Source of the DNA: an uncultured Lachnospiraceae bacterium
GTDB taxonomy: Bacteria > Bacillota > Clostridia > Lachnospirales > Lachnospiraceae
Direction: 5' to 3'
Length of the DNA: 64,000 nucleotides
Assembly: GCA_902779575.1 (NCBI GenBank)
Contig: CACZBW010000002.1
Span: 1-64,000, forward strand
The notes beneath the pieces were generated by a model, which saw nothing but the letters and a program-made list of their open reading frames with translations, ran no database searches and was not told the origin of the DNA. Within the stretch, counting starts at the first letter, position 1, and each line of letters starts with the position of its first letter. A program made the position numbers and the translations under genes. Below are positions 15,622-25,883 of this stretch, piece after piece.

Positions 15622-18039
15622 ATGCACTCCTTTTTGGAGACTCTGAAATATCGTATGAATGAAAAAGCACTCCGGGTACTGGAATACCCAAAAATCATAG
15701 AAATGCTCACAGAACAGGCGGCTTCCGCTCCGGGGAAAGAGAAATGCAGGCAGCTCACTCCTTCCTCCGACATGGCGGAAGTCACCAGAATGCAGACGGA
15801 AACAGGCGACGCGCTGAAGCGGATCTACCGCAAAGGTCCAATCTCCTTTTCCGGGGTAAAGGATCTGCGGGCGGACATTATGCGGCTTACCATCGGAAGC
15901 AGTTTCGGGATTTCCGAGCTTCTGGACATTGCAAAGCTCCTTGACGCCGCGGCCCGCGCGAAACAGTACGCGAAAGCGGAGAATCTCCGGGAGGAGGAAG
16001 CGGAGCCGGATTCTCTCGCTCCCATGTTCGAAGGAATCGAACCGCTGCCCGCCCTCTCGCGGGAGATCCGGAGATGCATCCTGTCCGAGGATGAGATCGC
16101 GGACGACGCCTCTCCCACGCTCAGGCATATCCGCAGGCAGATTTCATTGTCGGCGGAACGCATCCGTTCCCAGCTGAATTCTATCGTCAACGGATCGATG
16201 CGCGCTTATCTGCAGGACGCGATCATCACCCAGCGGGACGGACGTTATTGTATTCCTGTCAAAGCGGAGCACCGTTCGCAGGTTCCGGGCATGATCCACG
16301 ACCAATCCTCTTCCGGTTCCACCATCTTTGTGGAACCGATGGCGGTTGTAAAGCTGAACAACGATATCCGCCAGCTGGAGGCGGACGAAAAGAAAGAGAT
16401 TGAGCGGATTCTGGCGGTATTAAGCGCTTCCGCCGCAGAGCAGAGTGAATTCCTGATTGCGGACATTCAGCTTATGACGGAGCTGGATTTCATATTCGCG
16501 CGCGCTTCCCTTGCAAAGAAAATGAACGCCACTGCTCCCGATTTTAATGAAGAAGGGATCGTGGATCTTCACCGGGCAAGACACCCCCTGATCGACCGCA
16601 AAAAAGTAGTGCCGATCGATATCCGGGTCGGAAGGGACTTCGACCTGCTCGTAATCTCCGGCCCCAACACAGGCGGCAAAACGGTCAGCCTGAAGACAGT
16701 CGGTCTCCTCTCGCTGATGGGACAGGCAGGCCTTCACATTCCAGCGGCGGAACACTCGGAACTGACGCTGTTCACCGAGGTATTCGCGGATATCGGGGAT
16801 GAGCAGAGCATCGAGCAGAGCCTGAGTACATTTTCCAGCCATATGACCAATATCGTCTCTTTCTGGAAGATGGCGGATGAAAAATCCCTGGTTCTATTCG
16901 ATGAGCTGGGCGCCGGCACCGATCCGGAGGAGGGCGCCGCTCTGGCCATTGCCATCCTGTCCAGCCTGCACGGCAGGGGAATCCGGACGATCGCCACGAC
17001 GCATTACAGCGAACTTAAAATCTACGCCCTCTCAACCTTCGGCGTAGAGAATGCCTGCTGTGAATTTGACGTCGGGACCCTTCGTCCGACCTACCGCCTT
17101 CTGATCGGCGTTCCGGGGAAGTCGAACGCCTTTGCCATCTCCAGAAAACTCGGCCTTCCGGAAGAAATCATCGAGGAAGCCCGCAGGCACATTTCCGAGG
17201 AGGAGGAAGACTTTGAGGACGTCATCTCCGATCTGGAGAACAGGCGCCTCTCCATGGAGCAGGCGGAGGATGAGATCTCCCGGAACCGCGCCCAGATCAA
17301 GGCGCTCCGGGATTCGCTGGCATCCAGTCAGCAGCGTCTGAATGACTCCCGGGAGAAGATTCTTGAGAAGGCCAGGCAGGAGGCCGCGCAGATTCTGCGG
17401 GAAACCAAACAGTACGCGGATGAGACGATCCGCAACTACAACAAATACGGCGGCAGCGCCAATGCTGCCCGCGAGATGGAACGCGAGCGCACCCGCCTGA
17501 GGGAGAAGATTGCTTCCATGGACCAGGCGAAAACAGAAGCTGCGGCAAAAACGCCCCGCAGGGAGCTGACCGCCGAAAAGATCCATGTCGGCGACCGGGT
17601 ACACGTCATGTCCATGAATCTGGACGGTACGGTGCTCTCTCTTCCGGACGCGAAAGGGAACCTGCAGGTGCAGATGGGGATTCTGCATTCCCAGGTCAGC
17701 CTGAAAGATCTTGCCCTGCTTGAGGAAGCTTCCAAAACAGAAAAGAAGGTATCCTTCTCCGGAGCCGGCAAAGTGAAGATGTCCAAGTCCGCCTCCGTTT
17801 CTACAGAGATTAACCTGCTTGGAAAAACAGTCGACGAGGCTCTCTCGGAGCTTGACAAATATCTGGATGACGCTTTTCTTGCGCATCTTCCCAGTGTGCG
17901 GATCGTACACGGAAAAGGAACCGGCGCCCTGCGCAAGGCGGTCCATAACTATCTGCGCAGGCAGAAACACGTGGACAGCTTCCGTCTGGGCCAGTTCGGG
18001 GAAGGCGACGCGGGCGTAACGATTGTGACTTTCCGCTGA
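15622..18039 (+). CDS. mutS2: MutS2 family ATPase/endonuclease
   Basis: MutS2 suppresses recombination and, in Firmicutes, helps rescue collided ribosomes. The 805 residues hold the MutS core, Walker A GPNTGGKT, a coiled-coil region after residue 520, a KOW-like segment (VGDRVHVMSM) and a C-terminal Smr domain with VRIVHGKGTGALR. The start at 15,622 follows AGGGG at good distance. A later ATG at 15,655 gives the commoner family start (MNEKALRVLEY) but lacks a well-placed ribosome binding site. The gene is full length. Confidence 0.95.
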   Translation: MHSFLETLKYRMNEKALRVLEYPKIIEMLTEQAASAPGKEKCRQLTPSSDMAEVTRMQTETGDALKRIYRKGPISFSGVKDLRADIMRLTIGSSFGISELLDIAKLLDAAARAKQYAKAENLREEEAEPDSLAPMFEGIEPLPALSREIRRCILSEDEIADDASPTLRHIRRQISLSAERIRSQLNSIVNGSMRAYLQDAIITQRDGRYCIPVKAEHRSQVPGMIHDQSSSGSTIFVEPMAVVKLNNDIRQLEADEKKEIERILAVLSASAAEQSEFLIADIQLMTELDFIFARASLAKKMNATAPDFNEEGIVDLHRARHPLIDRKKVVPIDIRVGRDFDLLVISGPNTGGKTVSLKTVGLLSLMGQAGLHIPAAEHSELTLFTEVFADIGDEQSIEQSLSTFSSHMTNIVSFWKMADEKSLVLFDELGAGTDPEEGAALAIAILSSLHGRGIRTIATTHYSELKIYALSTFGVENACCEFDVGTLRPTYRLLIGVPGKSNAFAISRKLGLPEEIIEEARRHISEEEEDFEDVISDLENRRLSMEQAEDEISRNRAQIKALRDSLASSQQRLNDSREKILEKARQEAAQILRETKQYADETIRNYNKYGGSANAAREMERERTRLREKIASMDQAKTEAAAKTPRRELTAEKIHVGDRVHVMSMNLDGTVLSLPDAKGNLQVQMGILHSQVSLKDLALLEEASKTEKKVSFSGAGKVKMSKSASVSTEINLLGKTVDEALSELDKYLDDAFLAHLPSVRIVHGKGTGALRKAVHNYLRRQKHVDSFRLGQFGEGDAGVTIVTFR

Positions 18040-18250
18040 GGCGGAGAGATATTTCTTCGATAATGATTCTCTGCGGTACGGGGAATTACCGCGGAGGATC
18101 CTGTTCCGGAAACCAGGAGAAGGTTTCAGACCGGCGCCGGCTGTCCCGGCGGCGTGGTCTGCGCAGGGGAAAGGCTGCAGCATAAGAAGAACAGCAGCTG
18201 CCGGTCCTGAACTGCCGCCCGATCTGCGGCAGGTTATGGGAGAGAACAAT

Positions 18251-18964
18251 ATGAAGAAAGGACAGAAGATACTGATCGCTGATATGGATGAGAAGCTCGC
18301 GAGAAGCGCGGCTGCTTATCTTTCAGGAGAACTGTTTGATGTGAAGGTGCTGTCTGACACCGCCTCCGCGGCGGAGCGGATTCGCGCCTTCCCTCCGGAT
18401 GCCGTGATTCTGGACCCGCTGCAGCCCAAAACGGACGGGCTGCAGATCATCCGCGGCATACGGCAGAAGTCGCAGGTGCCCATTATCGTTACCAGTGCGC
18501 GAAGCGACGTTTTCAGCAGGGTGCTTGCCCTGGAGATCGGGGCGGACGACTACCTGGTCAAGCCGTACGACATGCGTGAGCTGAGCGCCCGGCTTAAAGC
18601 GCTGCTTCGAAGGGCGGTTCTGGCAGAAAAGGAACTGTCCTCCCGGTCCGGCCACCCTCCGATCGAATATCCCGACCTGAGGATCAGCCTTGAGACCTAT
18701 TCGGTCGTATACAAAGGCGCGCTCCAGCAGATGCCGCCCAAAGAAATTGAACTGCTTTATTTTCTTGCGGCCTCGCCGAACCAGGTATTCACCCGGCAGC
18801 AGCTGCTGAACCATATCTGGGGGTATGACTACGTCGGGGATACCCGGACCGTCGACGTGCACATGAAACGGCTTCGGAAAAAGATCCATGATACCGGAAA
18901 ATGGTCTCTCTCCACGGTCTGGGGCGTCGGCTACAAGTTTGAGCTGAAGGAAAAAGGCCTGTAA
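18251..18964 (+). CDS. OmpR-family response regulator (orphan)
   Basis: It has a receiver domain with the acidic residues in ADMDE, the phosphoacceptor Asp in VILDPLQPKTDG, and the conserved Lys in LVKPYD. A winged-helix DNA-binding domain follows (YVGDTRTVDVHMKRLRKKI). The first in-frame ATG is at 18,236, but GGGAGAG lies between it and the ATG at 18,251, which is the likelier start. No histidine kinase gene is adjacent: mutS2 lies upstream and dnaE converges downstream. The partner kinase must be elsewhere. Confidence 0.9.
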   Translation: MKKGQKILIADMDEKLARSAAAYLSGELFDVKVLSDTASAAERIRAFPPDAVILDPLQPKTDGLQIIRGIRQKSQVPIIVTSARSDVFSRVLALEIGADDYLVKPYDMRELSARLKALLRRAVLAEKELSSRSGHPPIEYPDLRISLETYSVVYKGALQQMPPKEIELLYFLAASPNQVFTRQQLLNHIWGYDYVGDTRTVDVHMKRLRKKIHDTGKWSLSTVWGVGYKFELKEKGL

Positions 18965-19030
18965 CAGAAAAAGTACGCCCGGCGGGCGTATATTTCATTT
19001 CTCACTGATATTTTAAAAACAGAAAGCATA

Positions 19031-19086
19031 AAAAATCAGCCGGATTCCTCAAAAGGAGCATCCGGCTGATCTGCTTATGTTTTTAT
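19031..19086. terminator. Bidirectional terminator, response regulator and dnaE
   Basis: ATCAGCCGGAT (19,035-19,045) pairs perfectly with ATCCGGCTGAT (19,060-19,070), with an inner TCCT/AGGA stem. An A-run precedes and TTATGTTTTT follows, so it serves both converging genes. Confidence 0.85.
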
Positions 19087-19098
19087 CCGTTTGAAGTT

Positions 19099-22000
19099 TT
19101 ATGCCTTATTCCGGTACGGAAGAGTCCCGGTCATCAGTTTACCTGATTTCTGTATCACATTCTCTTCCCCGAAACGGGAACGCAGACTCCCTGTAAGACT
19201 TTCCGGCAGGTAGATCTGGCTGGTGAAGGTCAGATTTTTCACGCATCTGGGATTCTGAACAAATACCGCTATGCGGGATGCCGGAACTGTCTTCCGGATC
19301 TCCGGAATCCTCTGCGACTCCAGAAGAAGCTCCATCAGCTCTTTCTCCGAAGCGCAGTACTGATCCATCGTATCAAAGCGGATCCAGAGCTCGGCCGGCA
19401 CTTCCTCAAAACGCCAGATTTTCTCGGCGATCAGCTTGCTGGGCTTGTCATCCTCCTGGGAAACCCTGCCCCGGATAAACAGACGCTCATCCAAATTCAG
19501 AAGCTCTCTGCTCTTCTCATAGTCATTTGGAAAGACCAGAACTTCCACGGAGCCTGTCAGATCCTCGATTGTGAGAAATGCCATCGTGCGGCTTGTCTTG
19601 GTGTATTTGGTCGTGATGTCTTCCAGGATCCCTCCGATAATCTGGATGGAACCGTCCGTAAGCCGGTCTGCCTGGCCGGTCTCATCGTTAATGGCAAAAT
19701 CTGTGGACAGGGCGCTTATGTTCCGCCTCCAGACCTCCTCATACTGCTCCAGCGGATGGCCGCTGACATAGATGCCGAGGACTTCCTTCTCATAAGCCAG
19801 AAGCTGCCCCTTCTCGTATTCAGGGACATTCGGGAGCGTTACAGAACCCGCCTCCCGGTCTTCCCCCGAAAGAAGGTCAAAGATCGACATCTGCCCCGTT
19901 ATCTGGTTTTTCTTCTCTTTCTGGACGGAGTCGAAAATCCCTGCGTAGGCCAGCATCTTCTGCCTGCGGTTTCCGCCGAGCGAGTCAAGCGCGCCTGCCT
20001 TAATGAAATTTTCCACCGCTCTCTTATTCAGTTCAGATCCCAGACGTTCCGCCAGATTGCGCAGATCTGTATAGGGCCCCCCTTCCTGTCGCCGGGCAAT
20101 CAGCGCCTCGATCACAGGCCTTCCGACGGAACGGATGGCGTTCAGCCCGTAACGGATGCTTCCCGGTCCGCCCTCTTCCTCATAGGTTACTGAAAATCCG
20201 CCCTCCCCCTCATTGACGTCCGGAGGCAGAATACGGATGCCCATGCTTCTGCAGGTCATGATATATTCCGCGACTTTTCCGGGATTGTCAATCACGGAGG
20301 TCATCAGGGCAGCCATGAATTCCACCGGATAATAGTATTTCAGCCAGGCCGTCTGGAAGGCAACTACCGCGTAAGCCGCGGCATGGGACTTATTGAAGGC
20401 ATATTTCGCGAAATCTGTCATCTCATCATAGATCCTGTTCGCAGTCTGCTCGTCGATCCCGTTCGCTATGCAGCCGGGAACGCCTTCCTTCGCATTGCCG
20501 TATACAAAATTTTTCCGCTGCTCTGCCATGACAGAGGCCTTTTTCTTGGACATGGCGCGCCTGACGTTGTCGCTCTGCCCCAGGTTGAAGCCTCCGAGCG
20601 ACTGCACGATCTGCATGACCTGCTCCTGATAGACAATGCATCCGTAGGTCGGCTGGAGGATCGGCTCCAGGAGGGGCGTATCATATGTGATGGTCTCCGG
20701 ATGATTTTTCCCGCGGATATACTGGGGAATAAAGTCCATCGGGCCCGGCCGGTAAAGGGAAATGCCGGCGATCAGGTCCTCCAGGCTCCCGGGCCTGAGC
20801 TCCTTCATGAAACTCTTCATTCCCGCGGATTCCAGCTGGAAGATACCGTCGCACTTTCCTGTAGAAATATACTCATATACCTTCGGATCCGAATAATCGA
20901 TCCGGTCGATATCAATCTCCCTTCCCTCTCTGTCTGACGCCATCCGGACTGCGTTCTGGATCACTGTAAGCGTACGCAGGCCCAGGAAATCCATTTTCAG
21001 AAGTCCCAGGCTCTCGATCGCGGTCATGGTGAACTGCGTGACGATGCTGCCGTCAGACGACCGCGACAGGGGGACAAACTCGTCCACTTCCTTCTGGCAG
21101 ATCACCACGCCCGCGGCATGCATGGAAGTATGCCGCGGCAGCCCTTCCAGGCGTTTTGACATATCGATGAGCTCATGGATCTTCTCATCGGTTTCATACA
21201 TGGTCCTGAGTTCCTGGCTCTGCTGCAGCGCCTTGTCGATGGTGATCCCCAGTTCCATGGGAATCTTTTTTGAGATGGTATCGCACAGGGAATACGGCAG
21301 ATCCATGACTCTCCCGACATCGCGGATCACGCCCCTGGCCGCCAGGGTTCCGAATGTGACGATCTGGGCAACGCAGTCCTTCCCGTAACGGCGGACCACG
21401 TAATCGATCACTTCCTGCCTTCTCTCAAAATCGAAGTCAACGTCGATATCGGGCATGGATACCCTGCTTGGATTCAGGAAACGCTCGAAGAGCAGATTGT
21501 ATCGGATCGGATCCAGTTTCGTGATGCCGAGGCTGTAGGAGACCAGGCTTCCGGCGGCGGACCCCCTGCCGGGACCTACAGAGATCCCTACACTGCGGGC
21601 GTAGCGGATATAGTCCCAGACAATAAGGAAATAGTCGACAAATCCCATCTGGCGGATAACCTGCAGTTCATAGCCGAGCCGCTCCCTGAGTTCTTCCGTC
21701 ACCGGATCATAAAGTTCAGAAAGACCTTTTTGGCACAGCTCATTCAGATACTCCCAGGCGCTGATTCCCCCGGGCACATCAAAACGCGGCAGCTTATAGT
21801 GTCCGAATTCGATGGTCACGCTGCATCTTTGTGCGATTCTGTATGTATTCTCCAGAGCCTCCGGCGCATAGGGGAACAGGGCGGCCATCTCCTCCGGAGA
21901 TTTGACATAATACTGTCCGCCTTCATATCGCATACGGTCCTCATCCTGCAGCTTCTTCCCGGTCTGGAGGCAGAGAAGAATATCGTGGGGCGCCGCGTCC

Positions 22001-22638
22001 TCCGCACAGGTATAATGGCAGTCATTCGTCGCGACAAGGCCGATCCCCAGTTCTCTGCTCATGCGCAGCAGCTGGGCGTTCACCTGCTTCTGCTCCGGAA
22101 TCCCGTGGTCCTGCAGTTCCAGGAAGAAATTCCCCTCCCCGAAGATATCCCGGTAGGACAGAGCCGCCTCCTTTGCCTCCTCATAGAGGCCGCGGGCCAG
22201 AAATCTCTGTACTTCTCCCGCAAGGCAGGCGCTTGTGCAGATGATCCCCTCATGATAAGTGCGCAGTACTTCTTTATCCACTCTGGGTTTGTAATAATAT
22301 CCGTCCACGAAGCCCTTGGACACGATCTTCATCAGGTTCGCGTAACCCTGGTTGTTCTCGGCAAGCAGGATCAGATGATAATAGCGGTCATCCCCCCTGC
22401 TGATCTCACGGTCGAAACGGGATCCCGGCGCGACGTATACTTCACATCCGATAATCGGCCGGATTTCCTGCGCCAGGCACTCCTTATAGAAATCGATCAC
22501 GCCGTACATCACGCCGTGATCCGTGATCGCCGCGGAATCCATGCCGAGCTCTTTCACACGGGCGACATATTCCTTTATCTTATTGGAACCGTCCAGAAGA
22601 CTGTACTCCGTATGGACATGCAGATGTGTGAAATTCAA
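19099..22638 (-). CDS. dnaE: DNA polymerase III alpha subunit
   Basis: This is the replicative polymerase of the DnaE1 type, 1,179 residues. The N-terminal PHP domain shows HLHVHTEYSLLDG and ITDHGVMYG. The polymerase active site includes PDIDVDFD and the GPGRGSAAGS motif. A helix-hairpin-helix region and an OB-fold (VEVLVFPNDYEK) follow. The start codon is TTG, with AAGGAG five bases before it. The gene is complete. Gram-positive bacteria usually also have PolC, which is not in this window. Confidence 0.96.
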   Translation of the reverse strand: MNFTHLHVHTEYSLLDGSNKIKEYVARVKELGMDSAAITDHGVMYGVIDFYKECLAQEIRPIIGCEVYVAPGSRFDREISRGDDRYYHLILLAENNQGYANLMKIVSKGFVDGYYYKPRVDKEVLRTYHEGIICTSACLAGEVQRFLARGLYEEAKEAALSYRDIFGEGNFFLELQDHGIPEQKQVNAQLLRMSRELGIGLVATNDCHYTCAEDAAPHDILLCLQTGKKLQDEDRMRYEGGQYYVKSPEEMAALFPYAPEALENTYRIAQRCSVTIEFGHYKLPRFDVPGGISAWEYLNELCQKGLSELYDPVTEELRERLGYELQVIRQMGFVDYFLIVWDYIRYARSVGISVGPGRGSAAGSLVSYSLGITKLDPIRYNLLFERFLNPSRVSMPDIDVDFDFERRQEVIDYVVRRYGKDCVAQIVTFGTLAARGVIRDVGRVMDLPYSLCDTISKKIPMELGITIDKALQQSQELRTMYETDEKIHELIDMSKRLEGLPRHTSMHAAGVVICQKEVDEFVPLSRSSDGSIVTQFTMTAIESLGLLKMDFLGLRTLTVIQNAVRMASDREGREIDIDRIDYSDPKVYEYISTGKCDGIFQLESAGMKSFMKELRPGSLEDLIAGISLYRPGPMDFIPQYIRGKNHPETITYDTPLLEPILQPTYGCIVYQEQVMQIVQSLGGFNLGQSDNVRRAMSKKKASVMAEQRKNFVYGNAKEGVPGCIANGIDEQTANRIYDEMTDFAKYAFNKSHAAAYAVVAFQTAWLKYYYPVEFMAALMTSVIDNPGKVAEYIMTCRSMGIRILPPDVNEGEGGFSVTYEEEGGPGSIRYGLNAIRSVGRPVIEALIARRQEGGPYTDLRNLAERLGSELNKRAVENFIKAGALDSLGGNRRQKMLAYAGIFDSVQKEKKNQITGQMSIFDLLSGEDREAGSVTLPNVPEYEKGQLLAYEKEVLGIYVSGHPLEQYEEVWRRNISALSTDFAINDETGQADRLTDGSIQIIGGILEDITTKYTKTSRTMAFLTIEDLTGSVEVLVFPNDYEKSRELLNLDERLFIRGRVSQEDDKPSKLIAEKIWRFEEVPAELWIRFDTMDQYCASEKELMELLLESQRIPEIRKTVPASRIAVFVQNPRCVKNLTFTSQIYLPESLTGSLRSRFGEENVIQKSGKLMTGTLPYRNKA

Positions 22639-22740
22639 ACTGTCTCCTTCCCGAACTGTTCAGCTCCTGTAATACCTTTTCATGCAGAAAGGGAACCCTG
22701 TTTCGGAATTTAACGAAACATTCCGGGTTATTCCGGTAAT

Positions 22741-22830
22741 TTCGGCTTTATCGACAATCCCGGGCTGAACCGATCATTCGGGCTTATCGAAAATCCCGGG
22801 CCGAACCGATCATTCCGGGCTTATCGAAAC
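22741..22830. repeat. Two and a half copies of a 36-base tandem repeat
   Basis: Copies run 22,741-22,776, 22,777-22,812 and a partial 22,813-22,830. Each contains CTTATCGA, then ATCCCGGGC and GAACCGATCA, with two or three differences between copies. They lie upstream of dnaE and immediately before the terminator hairpin of the protease gene. No function is apparent. Confidence 0.8.
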
Positions 22831-22853
22831 AGGCTCTCCTGCGAGGAGAGCCT
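22831..22853 (-). terminator. Hairpin after the CPBP protease gene
   Basis: AGGCTCTCCT pairs perfectly with AGGAGAGCCT around a three-base loop. On the minus strand TGTTTCG follows, so the T-run is weak. It lies 60 bases past the protease stop. Confidence 0.6.
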
Positions 22854-22914
22854 GAATGAAAAACCTTTTATCAGCAGATCCTTATCCGCGCCGGGGCATA
22901 CCCGCAGCGGCGGA

Positions 22915-23853
22915 TCAGTGTAAAAGCAGACGGAAGCCCATATAAATCAGCGGCAGCGCAAATCCGATAATCAGTTCCACTGAGAAGAGCTTTCCTTCCT
23001 TCCCTCTCCGGCGGTCCCTGCCCTTTGCCGCCTCAGAGAAAACCTTCTCTCTGCCGCAGGTTTTCGCGATCTGCCGCATAACGATAATGGCGAGTATGAC
23101 GCCGGCGGTCGCGACAGCGGTAAGAAGAATCCAGTAGATCAGGCTCAGGCCGCTCACGCTCGCGGTTTCGCTCTGTGCTTCAACCATCGCGCTTGTCACA
23201 TTTTCCGGAAGATTCATGGTAGCGATGTACTGGGCCAGAACGTTCAGCCCGTTCACAACCGAATGAGCAAGCATGCAGGCAAAGAGACTGCCCGACGCGT
23301 CTTTCAGGAATGTAAAGAATACACCGATCGCAACGGTGTAGAGAAACTGGTTCAGGTTCAGATGCGCCAGGCCGAACATAAGGCCTGTGATCAGGGCCGT
23401 CTTCAGAAGGCCGTAGGGGCGGAAATACTGGTAAAATACGCCCCGGAACAGATACTCTTCCACCAGTGCCGGAAGGCAGGCGCAGTAGAGCAGGTTCAGC
23501 AGCAGCGGCATACGGCTGATGGACGAAAACATGTCAGCCACCACGTTCGGAACCAGGAACTGGGTCAGAAGGTTCAGCAGTATGCAGAGCGGAACCAGAA
23601 GCGCAGCAAAAAGCATCGTCCAGAGAATCGTCAGGATATTGACCGGTTTCAGCTTCATACCGCGCAGAATCTCGAAACGTCCCTGCACCAGGATCACGAC
23701 AACCGGCGCAAGATAAAGAAGCTCTGAGAGCGAAGTATCACTGTAAACATTCAGCAGCCTGCCTACTCCGATCAGTCCAAGAAGCAGACTCACACCTATT
23801 ACTACCGAGACCATGATCAGATAAACTCTGGCCCCAATCTTAGTTCTGTTCAT
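22915..23853 (-). CDS. CPBP (CAAX/Abi) family intramembrane metalloprotease
   Basis: This 312-residue protein has about eight hydrophobic segments. The family signature EEYLFRG (motif 1) is followed by FGLAHLN (motif 2) and AHSVVNGLN, which carry the glutamate, histidine and asparagine of the membrane-embedded metal site. Such proteases process small peptides or prenylated substrates; in bacteria many are linked to bacteriocin immunity or are of unknown role. No bacteriocin gene is nearby, so the substrate is unknown. Confidence 0.88.
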   Translation of the reverse strand: MNRTKIGARVYLIMVSVVIGVSLLLGLIGVGRLLNVYSDTSLSELLYLAPVVVILVQGRFEILRGMKLKPVNILTILWTMLFAALLVPLCILLNLLTQFLVPNVVADMFSSISRMPLLLNLLYCACLPALVEEYLFRGVFYQYFRPYGLLKTALITGLMFGLAHLNLNQFLYTVAIGVFFTFLKDASGSLFACMLAHSVVNGLNVLAQYIATMNLPENVTSAMVEAQSETASVSGLSLIYWILLTAVATAGVILAIIVMRQIAKTCGREKVFSEAAKGRDRRRGKEGKLFSVELIIGFALPLIYMGFRLLLH

Positions 23854-23974
23854 ATCAGATTCAGCCGCGGCTGCGGCTTCCCTCCTTTTCTCAGAATATG
23901 CCGGAACAGAATTATCCGCCCGTGAATCGCAGCATTTTTTTAATCATAACACGAAACTTCCTCTTTGGGTAGCT

Positions 23975-24835
23975 TCATTCTTCATTGCATCCGTCCCCCT
24001 GTTCCGGATTCTCCAGGCGGTAGATTCTCCGGTCTCCGATCCTGACCAGCCCCTGCTTCATCAGATGTCCGACTGCCCGTTTGAAGGCATTCTTGCTCAG
24101 TCCGAATTCTCTTTTAATGATCTCCGGGGATACCTTGTCGTCAAAAGGAAGTACGCCCTCATACTCATCGATCCCTTTCAGGATCAGTTCGGCATCGGCA
24201 TCCAGCTGCAGGTAGGCTTTCCGGCGTACAGCAAGGTTCAGCTTTCCGTCCGGGCGCACTTTGGTAACCCTGGCCCGGATCACATCCCCGATCCTGAGGT
24301 CGCCCGCCTCTTCCTGCTTCGGGATCAGGGCGCTGTAACAGTCATCCACCGCCACAAAAACGCCGAAATTATCACTCTTTTCATAGATCCGGCCCTGAAC
24401 GGTCTGATCCGGCAGATACGGGGAATCCGTCCGCAGGTAGGGATATACGTTCATAGTGGCGGCAAGGCGCCCGCTCTTGTCGATATAGAGAGCCGCAAGC
24501 ACTTCCTCTCCTGCCTGGACCCTGCGCGTCTGCTCATGAAACGGAAGCAGCAGATCCTTCTCCAGTCCCCAGTCCAGAAAAGCCCCGATCTTCGATACTT
24601 CCCGGACCTTCAGCAACGCGGTCTGATGAAGGGTTAAAGCGCTCTGTCTGGTAGTGGCGATCAGCCTGTCCGAAGAATCTTTGTAGAGGAAAACCTCGAT
24701 CTCATCTCCCTCCCGGAGATTCTCCGGCAGCTCCTTTTTCGGAAGCAGGACAGTGCTCTCCCCATCTGAAAGATAAGCCCCGAAATCCCGGAACCGTTCT
24801 ACCTTCAGCACCTGTTTTTCCCCTAGTTTCATCAT
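23975..24835 (-). CDS. cvfB: CvfB-like S1 RNA-binding protein
   Basis: The 286 residues hold three S1-like beta barrels (for example GAFLDWGLEKDLLLPF and NFGVFVAVDDCYSALI) and a C-terminal winged helix (KREFGLSKNAFKRAVGHLMKQGL). This is the domain order of CvfB/YitL, an RNA-binding regulator of virulence and gene expression in staphylococci. Two ATG codons lie in tandem (24,835 and 24,832); both suit the ribosome binding site. The role in this organism is inferred from family only. Confidence 0.88.
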   Translation of the reverse strand: MMKLGEKQVLKVERFRDFGAYLSDGESTVLLPKKELPENLREGDEIEVFLYKDSSDRLIATTRQSALTLHQTALLKVREVSKIGAFLDWGLEKDLLLPFHEQTRRVQAGEEVLAALYIDKSGRLAATMNVYPYLRTDSPYLPDQTVQGRIYEKSDNFGVFVAVDDCYSALIPKQEEAGDLRIGDVIRARVTKVRPDGKLNLAVRRKAYLQLDADAELILKGIDEYEGVLPFDDKVSPEIIKREFGLSKNAFKRAVGHLMKQGLVRIGDRRIYRLENPEQGDGCNEE

Positions 24836-24992
24836 CGTTATTCCGTCCTTTCCTTATCTCTGTCCGGTAGAATCTGACCGTATGCTTCCCGCGCAGACCA
24901 TGCTGGAAACAAACTGCTGTTTATCTGCCTCCTGCCATCCGGAACATATTTCATTTCGCTGCCGGGCAGACGACACAGGCTGCCAGGCGGCT

Positions 24993-25703
24993 TCATCCGG
25001 CATAGAATTCCACAACCGCGAAGCTTTCCCCGCTCGCGTTTCTCAGAGCGGCAACCGTCTTTTTCTCATCCGCCTGCACATAGGGGCAGATCCTGTCTCC
25101 CAGCAAAGCCTGTTTCTTGTATTCACAGCGCATTTCGCGGATCCGGAAGCCATCCGGCAGGTATTCGGAAGCCATGGCTATATACTGCCCGTTATTAACA
25201 TGATGGTTTGTGTCAAGATGGTGCTTCTCCACCTCGAATCCGGCCATCTGAATCCCGTTATCCGGTTCCGGGACCTTTCTTGAGGCGTAGTCCATCTCCA
25301 GTCTGGGACTTATTCCATAGATGTCTATTATCTCCTGCGGCACGCGAACCGGTCTTAGCCGCTCCGTATCGTACAGTACCCAGACACTGTTCGCCCATGC
25401 AGCCATCTTACCACTGCCGTCCAGAAGGGTAAAGTTCCTTGATCCGAAAAAGCCCTGAAAATCATAAGCCCAGGTCTGGGCTGTAACCGGCTCCGCCAGC
25501 TTCGGGTAACGGTCTATGATGATCTGCCATGCGCTCAGAATCCATGCAGCATGATGTTCTCTCAGGTATCCGATCCCGATTCCCCCTGCCTCTCCCTGAA
25601 AGGAAGAAACATCCTGGAAATAATTGACGATTGACCCCAGTGTCAGTTTCCCGTCCTGCCCGCATTCACTGTAGCGTACCAGACTGTGAAATTCGTGTTT
25701 CAT
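24993..25703 (-). CDS. Acyl-ACP thioesterase
   Basis: It is predicted to hydrolyse acyl-ACP and release free fatty acids. The 236 residues form two hot-dog folds, as in plant FatA/FatB. The second repeat carries the conserved HHLDTNHHVNNGQY segment with the catalytic Asn and His. Bacterial members are common in Clostridia. It stands alone, 150 bases after cvfB on the same strand, with about 350 bases before it. Confidence 0.88.
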   Translation of the reverse strand: MKHEFHSLVRYSECGQDGKLTLGSIVNYFQDVSSFQGEAGGIGIGYLREHHAAWILSAWQIIIDRYPKLAEPVTAQTWAYDFQGFFGSRNFTLLDGSGKMAAWANSVWVLYDTERLRPVRVPQEIIDIYGISPRLEMDYASRKVPEPDNGIQMAGFEVEKHHLDTNHHVNNGQYIAMASEYLPDGFRIREMRCEYKKQALLGDRICPYVQADEKKTVAALRNASGESFAVVEFYAG

Positions 25704-25883
25704 GTAATATTTCTCCTTTTGCCCCGTTCATTCCGGCAAGGCGGTTTTCAGCTGCTATCTTACTACAAGATTCCCCTGAATGCACGCAGATAAGATGCAC
25801 GGATGAAGCATTGATTATATGATTGCGACGCCGGAAGTATGGTCTGCAAAATTCCGGCAGGTGAGTCATTATATGATCCGCCC

